DNA of 64,000 nt from NCBI GenBank assembly GCA_944387865.1, contig CALXGN010000004.1, positions 1 through 64,000 on the forward strand. The letters run 5' to 3'. The translations under genes and the position numbers were made by a program. Source of the DNA: Scatomorpha stercorigallinarum (GTDB lineage Bacteria > Bacillota > Clostridia > Oscillospirales > Oscillospiraceae). Shown here one piece after another: positions 7,800 to 16,630 of the stretch. The stretch's first letter is position 1. Each line of letters opens with the position of its first letter. The notes beneath the pieces are model-generated. The model had not been told where the DNA came from, ran no database searches, and saw only the letters and a program-made list of their open reading frames with translations.

Positions 7800-8548
7800 T
7801 GTCAAAGAAAATCACAAAATGGGAGCCGGAAGATTTTGAGTTGGAAATGACAACACATTGGTCTTTTCCCAAACGCGGCGACTGGGCTACCCATGATGCA
7901 AAATGGCGTGGCAACTGGTCGCCATACATCCCACGCAACATCCTGCTGCGCTATTCCCAAGAGGGCGATTTGGTGCTCGATCAGTTCGCCGGAGGCGGCA
8001 CTACGCTTGTAGAGGCAAAATTGCTCAACCGTAACATCATAGGTGTTGATGTTAATGATGTTGCCCTTGCACGTTGCAGAGAAAAGGTAGATTTCGAGCA
8101 CGAGGGTGCGGACGGCAAGGTGTATATTAAAAAAGGCGACGCGCGGCGGCTCAATTTCATCCCGGACGCAAGCATAGACCTTATTTGCACGCATCCTCCA
8201 TATGCAGACATAATCCAATACAGTGAGGACATAGAAGCAGACCTGTCACGCTTGAAAGTAAAGGACTTTCTGGAGGCCATGAAGCCGGTCGCCGCGGAAT
8301 GTTACCGCGCTCTCAAAAAGGACAAGTTCTGCGCCATCCTCATGGGCGACACGAGGCAAAAGGGCTGCATGGTGCCAATGTCGTTCGAGGTAATGCGCAT
8401 TTTCCAAGATGCAGGCTTTAAACTCAAGGAGCTGATCATAAAAGAGCAGCACAACTGCAGAGCGACTGGATATTGGAAGACTAACAGCGTTAAATATAAC
8501 TTTTTGCTGATAGCGCACGAGTATTTGTTTGTGTTCAGAAAGTTATGA
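7799..8548 (+). CDS. Second DNA methyltransferase of the RM operon
   Basis: The ATG at 7799 overlaps the endonuclease stop (TGATG); an in-frame GTG at 7796 is an alternative. The 249-aa protein has the SAM motif DQFAGGGTTLVEAKLL (about 60-75) followed by the catalytic motif THPPYADII (about 127), so the order is motif I before motif IV. This is the order of N6-adenine/N4-cytosine methylases related to the TRM11-like group, not the DpnIIB order. It may protect a hemimethylated or single-stranded form, or another site. The target base is not predictable from sequence. Confidence 0.82.
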   Translation: MSKKITKWEPEDFELEMTTHWSFPKRGDWATHDAKWRGNWSPYIPRNILLRYSQEGDLVLDQFAGGGTTLVEAKLLNRNIIGVDVNDVALARCREKVDFEHEGADGKVYIKKGDARRLNFIPDASIDLICTHPPYADIIQYSEDIEADLSRLKVKDFLEAMKPVAAECYRALKKDKFCAILMGDTRQKGCMVPMSFEVMRIFQDAGFKLKELIIKEQHNCRATGYWKTNSVKYNFLLIAHEYLFVFRKL

Positions 8549-8626
8549 ATTGGGTGTTGCCCACAGCTTTAATAAAAATCTGTTTAGAAAACGTCTGGCA
8601 AGAGCGAGGGTAAACGGTGGCGAAAC

Positions 8627-9670
8627 TTGAAAAAATTCTTCTCTATTTATAAAGACAGCTCAACATGGCTGTTGAATGCAGTCATGTTTTTGTGGGCAGC
8701 AGTTTTGCTTTTGTTTAAATATCCGTGGTATATGGCCGCAGGCTTTGCTGTTATCTACATAGCGGTTTTCATCATTCTAAATCGCAGAGAGCAAAAGTCA
8801 GTACACGACTTTGCCGTGGTCGAAAAACAGTTAAAAAGAGCCTTGAAAGATGCTTCGCAAAACGGAGACGCAATGAGCCTGTATAGAATTCTCGAGGACA
8901 AAGCGCTCCCGGAATTTAGGAAGCGAATGCCGACGAAAGTTTATAAATACTTTCCGCTTGGGTATGGAGACACTAAAGATGGTCAACGGCTCGAAATGGT
9001 GGCAAATAATGAACTGTGGTCATCCATACCGGCGGGTTTTAACGATCCATTTGAGTGTGAATATATGTATATTAGCGAGAAAGAACTTGGTGAAATAGGC
9101 ATTCCCCAAAATGCTATGCAAAGAGCATTGCATCTGTGGGAAACTTTAATGGGGGCTATAAGGGAGCGAATTACTACTGTATGCTTCACTCAAAACCCCA
9201 ATGATATGCCGATGTGGGCGCACTATGCGAATGAGCATAAAGGATTTTGCGTCGAATACGATATAGACAATCCGGCCAAGTTGTATCCTGTATTTTACAC
9301 GGATAAACGTCTTCCGGCTCAGGCGCTGTTCGTAAATCTGATATATAGCTTCTTTAATTCAGATGCGCCAGATGATGACAGGCACCTTTTGCTTAAACAT
9401 ATTGTACTTCTAAGTGCTTTTAAGGATAAGAGTTGGAGCGCAGAAAATGAGATTCGTGCGATTTTTCTCAACGGCAGGGAGAATTTAACAGGAAATGGAC
9501 GCCTATGTTCATGTGAGGAAATCGGTATACACCCCACAAGACTTTTTATAGGCGTAAACTGTAGCCCGGATAATGAGAAACGTCTGATTGATCTGAGCGA
9601 AAAATTACAAATCGAATACGAAAAATGTGAATTGAGTTCCAATAAGTTCGCTGTTGTCAGAAGTCATTGA
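8627..9670 (+). CDS. Membrane-anchored DUF2971 protein
   Basis: The 347-aa product starts at TTG (8627). Two hydrophobic helices (about residues 13-30 and 34-52) are followed by a short coiled segment and a DUF2971 domain (about 100-335). Visible family features include YKYFPLG, the block MPMWAHYANEHKGFCVEYD and WSAENEIRAIF. DUF2971 proteins often occur in defence islands, and this one is the last cargo gene after the restriction operon. A role in phage defence is inferred; no biochemical function is assigned. GC is markedly lower than in the chromosomal genes that follow. Confidence 0.72.
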   Translation: MKKFFSIYKDSSTWLLNAVMFLWAAVLLLFKYPWYMAAGFAVIYIAVFIILNRREQKSVHDFAVVEKQLKRALKDASQNGDAMSLYRILEDKALPEFRKRMPTKVYKYFPLGYGDTKDGQRLEMVANNELWSSIPAGFNDPFECEYMYISEKELGEIGIPQNAMQRALHLWETLMGAIRERITTVCFTQNPNDMPMWAHYANEHKGFCVEYDIDNPAKLYPVFYTDKRLPAQALFVNLIYSFFNSDAPDDDRHLLLKHIVLLSAFKDKSWSAENEIRAIFLNGRENLTGNGRLCSCEEIGIHPTRLFIGVNCSPDNEKRLIDLSEKLQIEYEKCELSSNKFAVVRSH

Positions 9671-9733
9671 TGCAGCAGAACACTTGCGTTGTTCATGTCT
9701 TTTGTGATACAATGCAAAAGGTTTTGCATCGCT

Positions 9734-9765
9734 GATAGCACCCAGCCGATAGCAAAACGATAGCC
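9734..9765 (+). repeat. Arm-type integrase repeats, right end
   Basis: GATAGCA at 9734-9740 and 9748-9754 and GATAGCC at 9759-9765 repeat the word found inside the left end. The spacing is near one helical turn. They lie about 100 bp inside the right core repeat, as expected for integrase arm sites. Confidence 0.45.
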
Positions 9766-9866
9766 AAAAGTCGGAGAACGTGCAGGTTGAGGATAATACG
9801 AGCTATCAAATACAAACGGAGCTAAATGGCAAATACAAAAGTGTTTAAGCCGAGGTTTCGCTTGAG

Positions 9867-9878
9867 GAGTGGGAATAA
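9867..9878. repeat. Right attachment site (attR core)
   Basis: This is the second perfect copy of GAGTGGGAATAA. The frame ending here (SLEEWE-stop) is closed upstream by a stop at 9846, so it is only a remnant. The rest of 9671-10105 has no gene: it holds arm repeats, this core, and a terminator at 9964. Confidence 0.6.
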
Positions 9879-9963
9879 TCTCAGGAGCGGTGAAACCCCT
9901 GTGATCACGCCGCTTTCGGGGCCTTGACCGGCACCGCGGCAACAAGATATCTTATCGAAAAGC

Positions 9964-10003
9964 AAAGAGCTGGCTGATGTATGCTATCAGCCGGCTCTTT
10001 TTT
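9964..10003 (+). terminator. Terminator just outside the element
   Basis: A 15-bp stem (9964-9978 with 9986-10000, one mismatch) is followed by a T-run. It probably terminated the target gene before the element separated them. Confidence 0.75.
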
Positions 10004-10105
10004 GCCTTCGCCAAACGGGGGCCCGATTCAGGAGGCTTGAATTTGCGGTGGGGGAGTGCCATAATTACAGGCAGTGCTAAAAAATCGGAAAGCCCGGTGT
10101 GAAAA

Positions 10106-11503
10106 ATGAGCCTGAAAAGAGAAAAGCCCTCAAGGGAAGAAGTGTTCCGCAGCCTGCCGGTGCCGCGGGCGCTGAGGATAATGGTGCTGCCGGCCGTCGT
10201 CAGCCAGCTCATCGTGCTCGTCTACAACATGGCGGACACGTTTTACGTTGCGCAGACGGACGACCCCTACATGGTCGCCGCCACCTCGCTCATACTGCCC
10301 GTATTCAATATCAGCACCTGCCTGGCCGGGCTGGCCGGCGTCGGCGGGGGCTCGCTGGTCTCGCGCCTGCTGGGGCAGGGCAGGGAGGACGAGGCGCGCC
10401 GCGTGGGCACGTTCTCCATATACCTGGGCCTGGCCATAGCGGCGCTCTTCTCCCTCGCCATGGGCGTTTTCATGCGCCCCATACTGGCGCTGCTGGGCGC
10501 GGGGGAAAACACCTTTGAATTTGCCAGGCAGTACGCGCTCTGCGTCATCGTCGCCGGCGGCGTGCCCACGGTGCTCTCGAATGTGCTGTCGAACCTGCTG
10601 CGGAGCATCGGCCGCTCGTCCGCGGCGGGCTTTGGCATCGTGCTCGGCGGGCTGCTGAACATCGCGCTCGACCCGCTTTTCATGTTCGTCCTGCTGCCGG
10701 ACGGGCTGGAGGTGCTGGGGGCGGGGGCGGCGACCTGCCTCTCCAACGTCATCGCCTGCGGTTTTTTCTGCGCCGTGCTCGCGCGCAGCGGGAAGGGCGC
10801 CGTGATAACCTTCGACCCGCGCGTGGGGCTGGCGGAGCGGCGGAGCATCGCCGGGGTGTTCGCCGTGGGCGTGCCCTCGGCGGTGGCGACCTTCCTGTTC
10901 GACCTCGACTATGTGGTGCTCGACCGGCTGATGGTCTCGTACCACGACCTGGCGCTGGCGGCCATCGGCATCGTGCTCAAGGTGGAGCGCTTCCCGCTGA
11001 ACGTGGGCGTCGGCATCTGCCAGGGCATGATGCCGCTCGTGGGCTATAACTACTCCGCCGGCGACCGTGAACGGCTGCGCAGGACGATGCGCCTCTCCCT
11101 GGCGTCCGGGCTGGCGACCGCCGCGCTGAGCATCCTGCTCTATGAGCTGTTCTCAACGCCGCTTATCAGCCTTTTCCTCGATGACGCGCAGACCGTGGCC
11201 CTGGCGTCGTCGTTCCTCAGGGTGCGCGTGCTGGCCACGCCGCTGATGTTCATGAGCTTTTTCACCGTTTTCCTGTTCCAGGCCTTGGGCAAGGGCAACA
11301 TATCGCTCCTGCTGGGCGTGGTGCGCTGGCTGGGCTTCAATATCCCCATGCTGTACATCCTCAACGCGGCCGCCGGCATGTACGGGCTCGTGTGGTCGCA
11401 GGTGGCCGCCGACAGCCTGACGGTTATCCTGTCCCTGGCCGTCTATCTGAAGGCCCGGCCGGCGATGCTGCGCGGCGGGAGGCTGCGGGAGAGCAGGGGA
11501 TAA
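10106..11503 (+). CDS. MATE-family multidrug/metabolite exporter
   Basis: The 465-aa integral membrane protein has about 12 hydrophobic helices and MATE hallmarks in both halves (for example MADTFYVAQTDDPYMVAATSL near 35-55). It would export cationic drugs or metabolites in exchange for Na+ or H+. It is monocistronic, with a terminator at 11521, and is the first chromosomal gene after the mobile element. The ribosome site is weak. Substrate is unknown. Confidence 0.93.
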   Translation: MSLKREKPSREEVFRSLPVPRALRIMVLPAVVSQLIVLVYNMADTFYVAQTDDPYMVAATSLILPVFNISTCLAGLAGVGGGSLVSRLLGQGREDEARRVGTFSIYLGLAIAALFSLAMGVFMRPILALLGAGENTFEFARQYALCVIVAGGVPTVLSNVLSNLLRSIGRSSAAGFGIVLGGLLNIALDPLFMFVLLPDGLEVLGAGAATCLSNVIACGFFCAVLARSGKGAVITFDPRVGLAERRSIAGVFAVGVPSAVATFLFDLDYVVLDRLMVSYHDLALAAIGIVLKVERFPLNVGVGICQGMMPLVGYNYSAGDRERLRRTMRLSLASGLATAALSILLYELFSTPLISLFLDDAQTVALASSFLRVRVLATPLMFMSFFTVFLFQALGKGNISLLLGVVRWLGFNIPMLYILNAAAGMYGLVWSQVAADSLTVILSLAVYLKARPAMLRGGRLRESRG

Positions 11504-11520
11504 AGCGCGCCGCGGGCGCG

Positions 11521-11558
11521 AAAAAGCGGGGGCCGCTGTCCAGCGGCCTCCGCTTTTT
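11521..11558 (+). terminator. Terminator after the MATE gene
   Basis: AAAAAGCGG and GGCCGCTG arms pair with CAGCGGCC and CCGCTTTTT across a short loop and end in T5. Confidence 0.85.
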
Positions 11559-11664
11559 GCTTGCCGGCGGCAGAAGCGCGAAAGCCGGCGGGGCGGCCGG
11601 CTTTCAGGTTAGTTTCAGCTTCGCGTTGTACAATGACCGCAGCAACTACGCAAGGAGGCATTGT

Positions 11665-12633
11665 ATGCTGCAAGTTGAACATCTCAACAAGCGCTACGGC
11701 GCGGTGACGGCGGTGGACGACCTCAGCTTCGAGATAGCGGGCGCGGGGGTCTACGGCTTCCTGGGGCCCAACGGGGCGGGGAAGAGCACCACCATGAACA
11801 TCATGACCGGCTGCCTTTCCGCCACGCGCGGCACGGTGAAGATCTCCGGCTATGACATCTATGAAGACCCGCGCGAGGCCAAGCGGCGCGTGGGCTACCT
11901 GCCCGAGCAGCCGCCGCTCTATCTGGGCGAGACGCCGGAGGAGTATCTGCGCTTCGTCGGCGAGGCCAAGGGGCTGCGCGGCGCGGGGCTGAGGCGCCAG
12001 ATGGCCTCCGTCATTGACGAGACGGGCATCGGCGACATGAAAAACCGCCGCATCTCCGCGCTCAGCAAGGGCTACCGCCAGCGCGTGGGCATCGCCCAGG
12101 CCCTGCTCGGCGAGCCGGACACGGTGATACTCGACGAGCCGACCGTCGGCCTCGACCCCATCCAGATACTGGAGATACGCGCGCTCATCGGCCAGCTCGG
12201 CGAGAGCCGCACCGTGCTCATATCCTCGCACATCCTCTCCGAGGTGCAGACCATGTGCAGCAGGATACTTATCATCTCGCAAGGCAAACTGGTCGCCTTC
12301 GACGCGCCGGACGCCCTGGAGGCGCGGCTGGCCTCGCCCGGCGAGATCACGGTCACGGCGGAGACGGACGCCGCGAGCGCCGAAGCGCTGATCGCGGGCA
12401 TACCCGGCGTTTCCGCCGTCACGGCCGTCTCGGACAGCCCCGGGCGCAGCCGGCTCACGGTCAGCGCCGGCGGCGGGGACATCTACGCGCTCTCGAAGGA
12501 GATATTCCTCGCCTTTGCCGCGAGCGGCGCCGCCCTCTGCGAGCTGGGCGTGAAGAAGGCGAGTTTGGAGGACATCTTCCTCGAGCTCACGGAAAAAGAG
12601 CCGGAAACGGGAAAGGAGGCGGAGAGCGCATGA
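11665..12633 (+). CDS. ABC-2 type exporter, ATP-binding protein
   Basis: The start is the ATG at 11665 after AAGGAGG (11652-11658), giving 322 residues; an open frame extends upstream but is not supported. It has Walker A GPNGAGKST (about 37-45), signature LSKGYRQRVG (about 133-142) and Walker B TVILDEP. A C-terminal extension (about 225-310) is typical of GldA/NatA-like exporters. Its stop overlaps the start of the permease gene (ATGA). It forms a three-gene operon with the permease and the GldG-CotH fusion, so it probably powers export or membrane remodelling linked to the cell surface or spore. Confidence 0.92.
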   Translation: MLQVEHLNKRYGAVTAVDDLSFEIAGAGVYGFLGPNGAGKSTTMNIMTGCLSATRGTVKISGYDIYEDPREAKRRVGYLPEQPPLYLGETPEEYLRFVGEAKGLRGAGLRRQMASVIDETGIGDMKNRRISALSKGYRQRVGIAQALLGEPDTVILDEPTVGLDPIQILEIRALIGQLGESRTVLISSHILSEVQTMCSRILIISQGKLVAFDAPDALEARLASPGEITVTAETDAASAEALIAGIPGVSAVTAVSDSPGRSRLTVSAGGGDIYALSKEIFLAFAASGAALCELGVKKASLEDIFLELTEKEPETGKEAESA

Positions 12634-13493
12634 CCGCCATATTCACTCACGAGCTGCGCAGCTATTTCCACACCCTCACGGCCTGGATCTTCGCGGCTTT
12701 TCTGCTCTGCTTCGTCGGCATCGGCGCGATGATGTACAACATCCAGGCGGCGGTGAGCAACTTTGAATACGTGCTCAGCTTCGGCTGCCTGGTCTTTGTC
12801 GTCATCGTGCCCATCCTCACCATGCGCGTGCTGGCCGAGGAGCGGCGGCAGAAGACCGACCAGCTCCTCTACTCCCTGCCCGTCTCCACCGTCGAGGTGG
12901 TGCTGGGCAAGTACGCGGCGCTCATCGTGCTCTACCTGGTGCCGCTGGCCATCATCTGCGTCTACCCGCTCATTTTCGCGCAGTACGGCGAGGTGTACCT
13001 GCCCACCAGCTACGGCAGCATCTTCGCCTTTTTCCTGCTGGGCGCGGCGCTGCTCGCCGTGGGGATGTTCATCTCCTCGCTGACCGAGAACCAGGGCCTG
13101 GCCGCCGGCGTGGGCATCGCGCTGATACTTTTCAACTACTACTCCGTCAGCCTCTCGGAGTACGTTTCCACCAGCGCCATGGGCAGCGTTGTCGCCCTGC
13201 TCGCGCTCATCTGCGCGCTCGGCTTCATCATCAAATACCTCACCGGCTCGGGCTCGCTGGGCTACTGGGTGGCGCTGGCCCTCGCCTTTGCGGTGACGGC
13301 GGCGTACATCATCAACGGCGAGGCCCTGGAAGGGCTGCTGCCGGAGATCATGTCGGCGCTCTCGCTCTTCGAGCGCTTCTACGTCTTTGTGAACGGCGTA
13401 TTTGACCTCAAGGCCGTGGCGTTTTACCTGAGCGTCATTGGCTTCTTCCTCTTCCTGACGGTGCAGTCGCTGGAGAAAAGGAGGTACAACTGA
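12630..13493 (+). CDS. ABC-2 type permease (GldF-like)
   Basis: The 287-aa protein starts at the ATG (12630) that overlaps the ATPase stop. It has six or more hydrophobic helices; the region MRVLAEERRQKTDQLLYSLPVS (near 65-85) is characteristic of ABC-2/GldF permeases. It pairs with the ATPase upstream. Its TGA overlaps the ATG of the next gene, so the operon is tightly coupled. Confidence 0.92.
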   Translation: MTAIFTHELRSYFHTLTAWIFAAFLLCFVGIGAMMYNIQAAVSNFEYVLSFGCLVFVVIVPILTMRVLAEERRQKTDQLLYSLPVSTVEVVLGKYAALIVLYLVPLAIICVYPLIFAQYGEVYLPTSYGSIFAFFLLGAALLAVGMFISSLTENQGLAAGVGIALILFNYYSVSLSEYVSTSAMGSVVALLALICALGFIIKYLTGSGSLGYWVALALAFAVTAAYIINGEALEGLLPEIMSALSLFERFYVFVNGVFDLKAVAFYLSVIGFFLFLTVQSLEKRRYN

Positions 13494-16102
13494 TGAAAAA
13501 GCCCCATTTCGATCCCACGGGCGCGATACGCGGCGGCGCCTACAGCGTCGTGATAACGGCCGTGGTGCTGGCCATACTGATCGCCCTGAACGTCGCCGTC
13601 GCGGCCCTGCCGGCGAGCGCCACGGAGTACGATATCTCCGCCAGCAAGCTCTATTCCGTCACCAGCAACACCAAGAGCGTGGTGAACGCGCTCACGGACG
13701 ACGTGACGATATACTGGATAGTCCAGGTCGGCCAGGAGGACGTAGTCATCGAAAAGCTGCTCGACCGCTACGAGGGCCTCTCCGACCACATCACGGTTGA
13801 AAAGCGCAACCCGGACGTCTATCCCACCTTCGCCGAGGAGTACATCGACGAGGACGACACGGTGTACAACAACTCCCTCGTCGTGGAGTGCGGCGAGAGC
13901 AGCCGGTATATACCGTATACGGACATCTACGTCACGGACACCGACATGTACTCATATTACTACTCCACCAGCTTCGACGGCGAGGGGGCCATCACCTCCG
14001 CCATCGACTACGTAACGAACCCCGACCAGCCCGCGGCCTATACCCTCACCGGCCACGGCGAGAGCGCCCTGCCCGCGACCTTCGCCGACAGCCTGGAGAA
14101 GGAGAACATCACGGTGGAAGAGCTCTCGCTCCTCAACACCGACGCTATACCCGAGGACGCGGACGCGCTCATCATCTACGCGCCGCAGAGCGACATCTCG
14201 GAGGAGGAAGCGGAGATGCTCTCCGGGTACGTCCGCTCCGGCGGCAAGCTGCTCGTCATGGCCGGGCCGGTGGAGGACGCCGAGCTCACCAACCTCTATT
14301 CCGTCCTCGAGCCCTACGGCGTGACGCCCGTGGAGGGCGTGGTGGTCGAGGGCGACCGCGCGCACTACGCGCTCACCACCCCCGCGGCGCTGATGCCGGA
14401 CATGGCCTCCGGCGGCGTCACCGAGGCACTCATCGAGGAGGGCTACTACATCCGCATAGACGAGGACGACTGGGAAAACATGCTCGCGAACGCCACGGCG
14501 GAGGAGTACTGCGAGTGCGACGTGGTCATAAACGGCGAGACCATCTACAACGCCGCCATCCGCACCAAGGGCAACACCAGCCTCACGACCATAGCGGCCG
14601 ACCCCACCACCGACCGTTACAGCTTCAAGATAGAGTTCGACCACTATGTGGACGGGCAGACCTGCTTTGGGCTGGATAAGCTGGTGCTCAACAACAACTA
14701 CGCCGACGCCACCAGCATGAAAGAGGCGCTCATATACGACATGTACAGCTATTTCGGCGCGGACGCCTCGCTCTACAACTACGCGAAGATCTCCGTCAAC
14801 GGCGAGTACTGGGGCGTGTACCTGGCGCTCGAGGCCGTGGAGGACAGCTTTATGCTGCGCAACTACGGCGCGCAGTCCGGCGAGCTCTACAAGCCGGACA
14901 GCATGAACATCGGCGGCTTCAGCTTCGGCGGCTTTTCCCCCGGCGGAGGCGGCGCGGACCTGAACTATACCGACGACGACCCGGGCAGCTACTCCACCAT
15001 CTGGGAGGGGGAGGTCACCGACACCACGGACGCCGACCACGAGCGCGTGATCGCCGCGCTGAAGAACATCGCCGAGGGCAGCGGGCTCGAGACGTATATG
15101 GACATCGACAACCTCCTGCGGTACATGGCGGTGCACGTGTTCTCGGTCAACGAGGACAGCCTCTCCGGCATGATGGCGCACAACTACTACCTCTACGAGT
15201 ACAACGGGCAGCTCAACATCATCCCCTGGGACTACAACCTCGCCCTGGGCGACATGAGCGGCAGCAGCGCCACCGGCGTGGTGAACGAGGCCATCGACAA
15301 CGCCTTTTCCGGCACGGACTTCTTTGACACGCTGATGGAAAACGAAACTTACCACGCGCAGTACTATGAGTACCAGCAGCGCCTGGTGGACGAGTATATC
15401 AACGGCGGCGGCTTCGACGAGTTCTATGAGCGGGTGCGCGGCCAGATAGACGCGCTGGTCGAGACCGACCCCAACGCCTTCTACACCTACGACGAGTACC
15501 TGGAGGCCGTGGAGACGCTCTACGAGCTCGTAAAGCTCCGCGGCGAGTCGATAAGCGGCCAGCTTGACGGGACGATACCCTCCACTTCCGCGGAGCAGTC
15601 CGGCTCCGACGCGCTCATTGACGCCTCGCACATAGACCTGGAGGTCATGGGCAGCATGGACATCGGCGGCGGTGGCGGCGGCTTTGACTTCAGCGGTCTC
15701 GGCGGGCAGGGCGGCGCGTCCGGGACGGCGTCGGACAGCGCCGGCAGCTCCAATACGCCGCAGCTGCCGGAGGGCTTTGACGTTTCAGGCTTCGGCGGCG
15801 GGGAACTGCCGGAGGGCTTCGACCCCTCGGACTTCGCCGGCATGGAGCCGCCCGACGGCGCCGCGCCGGAGGAGACGGACGCCGCGGCGCAGGAGAGCGC
15901 GGAGCCGGCGGAGGCGGCCTCTCCCGCCGGCGAAAGCGGCGGGGATACCGGCGCGCCCTCGTTTGACAGCTTCCCCGGCGCGGGCGCATCCGGCGGCGGG
16001 AACTCCGGCGGCGCCTTAGCGCAATACGGCCTCAGCTTCGCCGTGTTTGCAGCCGCGCTCCTCTTCGCCGTGCTCTACCGCCGCAAGCCGCGGCGCAGAT
16101 GA
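13493..16102 (+). CDS. GldG-like ABC auxiliary domain fused to a CotH kinase domain
   Basis: The 869-aa protein joins two families. Residues 1-315 are GldG/ABC-auxiliary-like: an N-terminal membrane helix (about 18-40), YDISASKLYSVTSNTKSV, and the GGKLLVMAGP region. From about 318 to 690 it is a CotH-type atypical kinase (DDWENML, IRTKGNTSL, LDKLVLNNNYADATSMKEAL, and metal-binding WDYNLALGD near 580). A Gly/Glu/Ala-rich segment (720-840) and a C-terminal membrane helix with RRKPRRR end it. In relatives these are usually separate proteins. The reading frame is continuous. It may phosphorylate surface or spore-coat proteins handled by the ABC system. A deletion-created fusion is possible. Confidence 0.85.
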   Translation: MKKPHFDPTGAIRGGAYSVVITAVVLAILIALNVAVAALPASATEYDISASKLYSVTSNTKSVVNALTDDVTIYWIVQVGQEDVVIEKLLDRYEGLSDHITVEKRNPDVYPTFAEEYIDEDDTVYNNSLVVECGESSRYIPYTDIYVTDTDMYSYYYSTSFDGEGAITSAIDYVTNPDQPAAYTLTGHGESALPATFADSLEKENITVEELSLLNTDAIPEDADALIIYAPQSDISEEEAEMLSGYVRSGGKLLVMAGPVEDAELTNLYSVLEPYGVTPVEGVVVEGDRAHYALTTPAALMPDMASGGVTEALIEEGYYIRIDEDDWENMLANATAEEYCECDVVINGETIYNAAIRTKGNTSLTTIAADPTTDRYSFKIEFDHYVDGQTCFGLDKLVLNNNYADATSMKEALIYDMYSYFGADASLYNYAKISVNGEYWGVYLALEAVEDSFMLRNYGAQSGELYKPDSMNIGGFSFGGFSPGGGGADLNYTDDDPGSYSTIWEGEVTDTTDADHERVIAALKNIAEGSGLETYMDIDNLLRYMAVHVFSVNEDSLSGMMAHNYYLYEYNGQLNIIPWDYNLALGDMSGSSATGVVNEAIDNAFSGTDFFDTLMENETYHAQYYEYQQRLVDEYINGGGFDEFYERVRGQIDALVETDPNAFYTYDEYLEAVETLYELVKLRGESISGQLDGTIPSTSAEQSGSDALIDASHIDLEVMGSMDIGGGGGGFDFSGLGGQGGASGTASDSAGSSNTPQLPEGFDVSGFGGGELPEGFDPSDFAGMEPPDGAAPEETDAAAQESAEPAEAASPAGESGGDTGAPSFDSFPGAGASGGGNSGGALAQYGLSFAVFAAALLFAVLYRRKPRRR

Positions 16103-16115
16103 GCCGTAAAACAGA

Positions 16116-16151
16116 AAAATTGCCGTAATTCGCAAGAATTACGGCAATTTT
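16116..16151. terminator. Bidirectional terminator
   Basis: A 15-bp perfect stem (16116-16130 with 16137-16151) with a 6-nt loop has A-runs on the left and T-runs on the right. It can end both the plus-strand fusion gene and the minus-strand tRNA. Confidence 0.85.
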
Positions 16152-16227
16152 GGCACCCCCGGCGCGACTCGAACGCACTACATTCCGCTTAGGAGGCGGA
16201 CCCTCTATCCTGGTGAGGTACGGGGGC
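16151..16227 (-). tRNA. tRNA-Arg (anticodon CCT)
   Basis: On the minus strand the sequence folds as a full cloverleaf: 5' acceptor GCCCCCG pairs with CGGGGGT (one G-U), the T-arm carries GTTCGAGTC, and the anticodon loop reads CTCCTAA with anticodon CCT. A genomic CCA end is present. Anticodon CCT reads AGG. Confidence 0.93.
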
Positions 16228-16293
16228 ATTTTGTGCCGGCGGGACGTTTGCCCCGCGCAGGCTATGATATTTTACTCCATCGGGCCGGGGTTG

Positions 16294-16575
16294 TCAATAC
16301 AGGAACGGGCGTTTTTCGCGCCGGCGGCGCGGCGGGTCGCTCTCCATGTCCACCAGGATGATGTCCCCACCCAGGCGCGAGATCTTCCCCCAGGGGATGA
16401 CGTAGTCGTCCTCGCGCCCCAGCAGGCCGCCGGCGCGCCCCTGGCCGGGCACGATGAGCGCGAGCAGCCTGCCCTCCGCCGGGTCGTACTCCGCGTCGCA
16501 GACATAGCCCAGGCGCGCGCCCGTGCGCAGGTCGATGACCTCCTTGTTCCGCAGATCAGAAAACAGGCATGACAT
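16294..16575 (-). CDS. YlmC/YmxH-family PRC-barrel sporulation protein
   Basis: The 93-aa protein matches the YlmC/YmxH family: a single PRC-barrel domain with LRNKEVIDLRTGARLGYVCD at the N-terminus and DYVIPWGKISRLGGDIILV near the C-terminus. Members are common in spore-forming Firmicutes and are linked to sporulation, although the molecular role is unknown. It is transcribed toward the tRNA. Only weak spacing to neighbours suggests a monocistronic unit. Confidence 0.85.
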   Translation of the reverse strand: MSCLFSDLRNKEVIDLRTGARLGYVCDAEYDPAEGRLLALIVPGQGRAGGLLGREDDYVIPWGKISRLGGDIILVDMESDPPRRRREKRPFLY

Positions 16576-16630
16576 GCTCCACCCCTCCCGAGGAAGGATA
16601 TGCCGCGGCGCGGCGGAGTATGCGCAAAAG

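Larger units (their letters stand above)
60..9878. mobile_element. Integrative mobilizable element with DpnII-type RM cargo
   Basis: A 9.8-kb segment lies between two perfect copies of the 12-mer GAGTGGGAATAA (60-71 and 9867-9878). Inside are all parts expected of an integrative mobilizable element: XRE repressor, excisionase, tyrosine integrase, ribbon-helix-helix relaxosome protein, RepA-like ATPase, oriT, MobA/MobL relaxase, and a restriction-modification cargo. Base composition is lower in GC and codon use more mixed than in the genes after 10 kb. No conjugation (type IV secretion) genes are present, so transfer would need a helper. The broken relaxase suggests that this copy may be immobile. 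The boundaries are inferred from the repeat and from gene content. Confidence 0.82.

Noticed and set aside
13952..15631. 559-codon minus-strand frame opposite the GldG-CotH gene
   Set aside because: It is Val/His/Arg-rich with no domain; the plus-strand frame has recognisable motifs and operon coupling.
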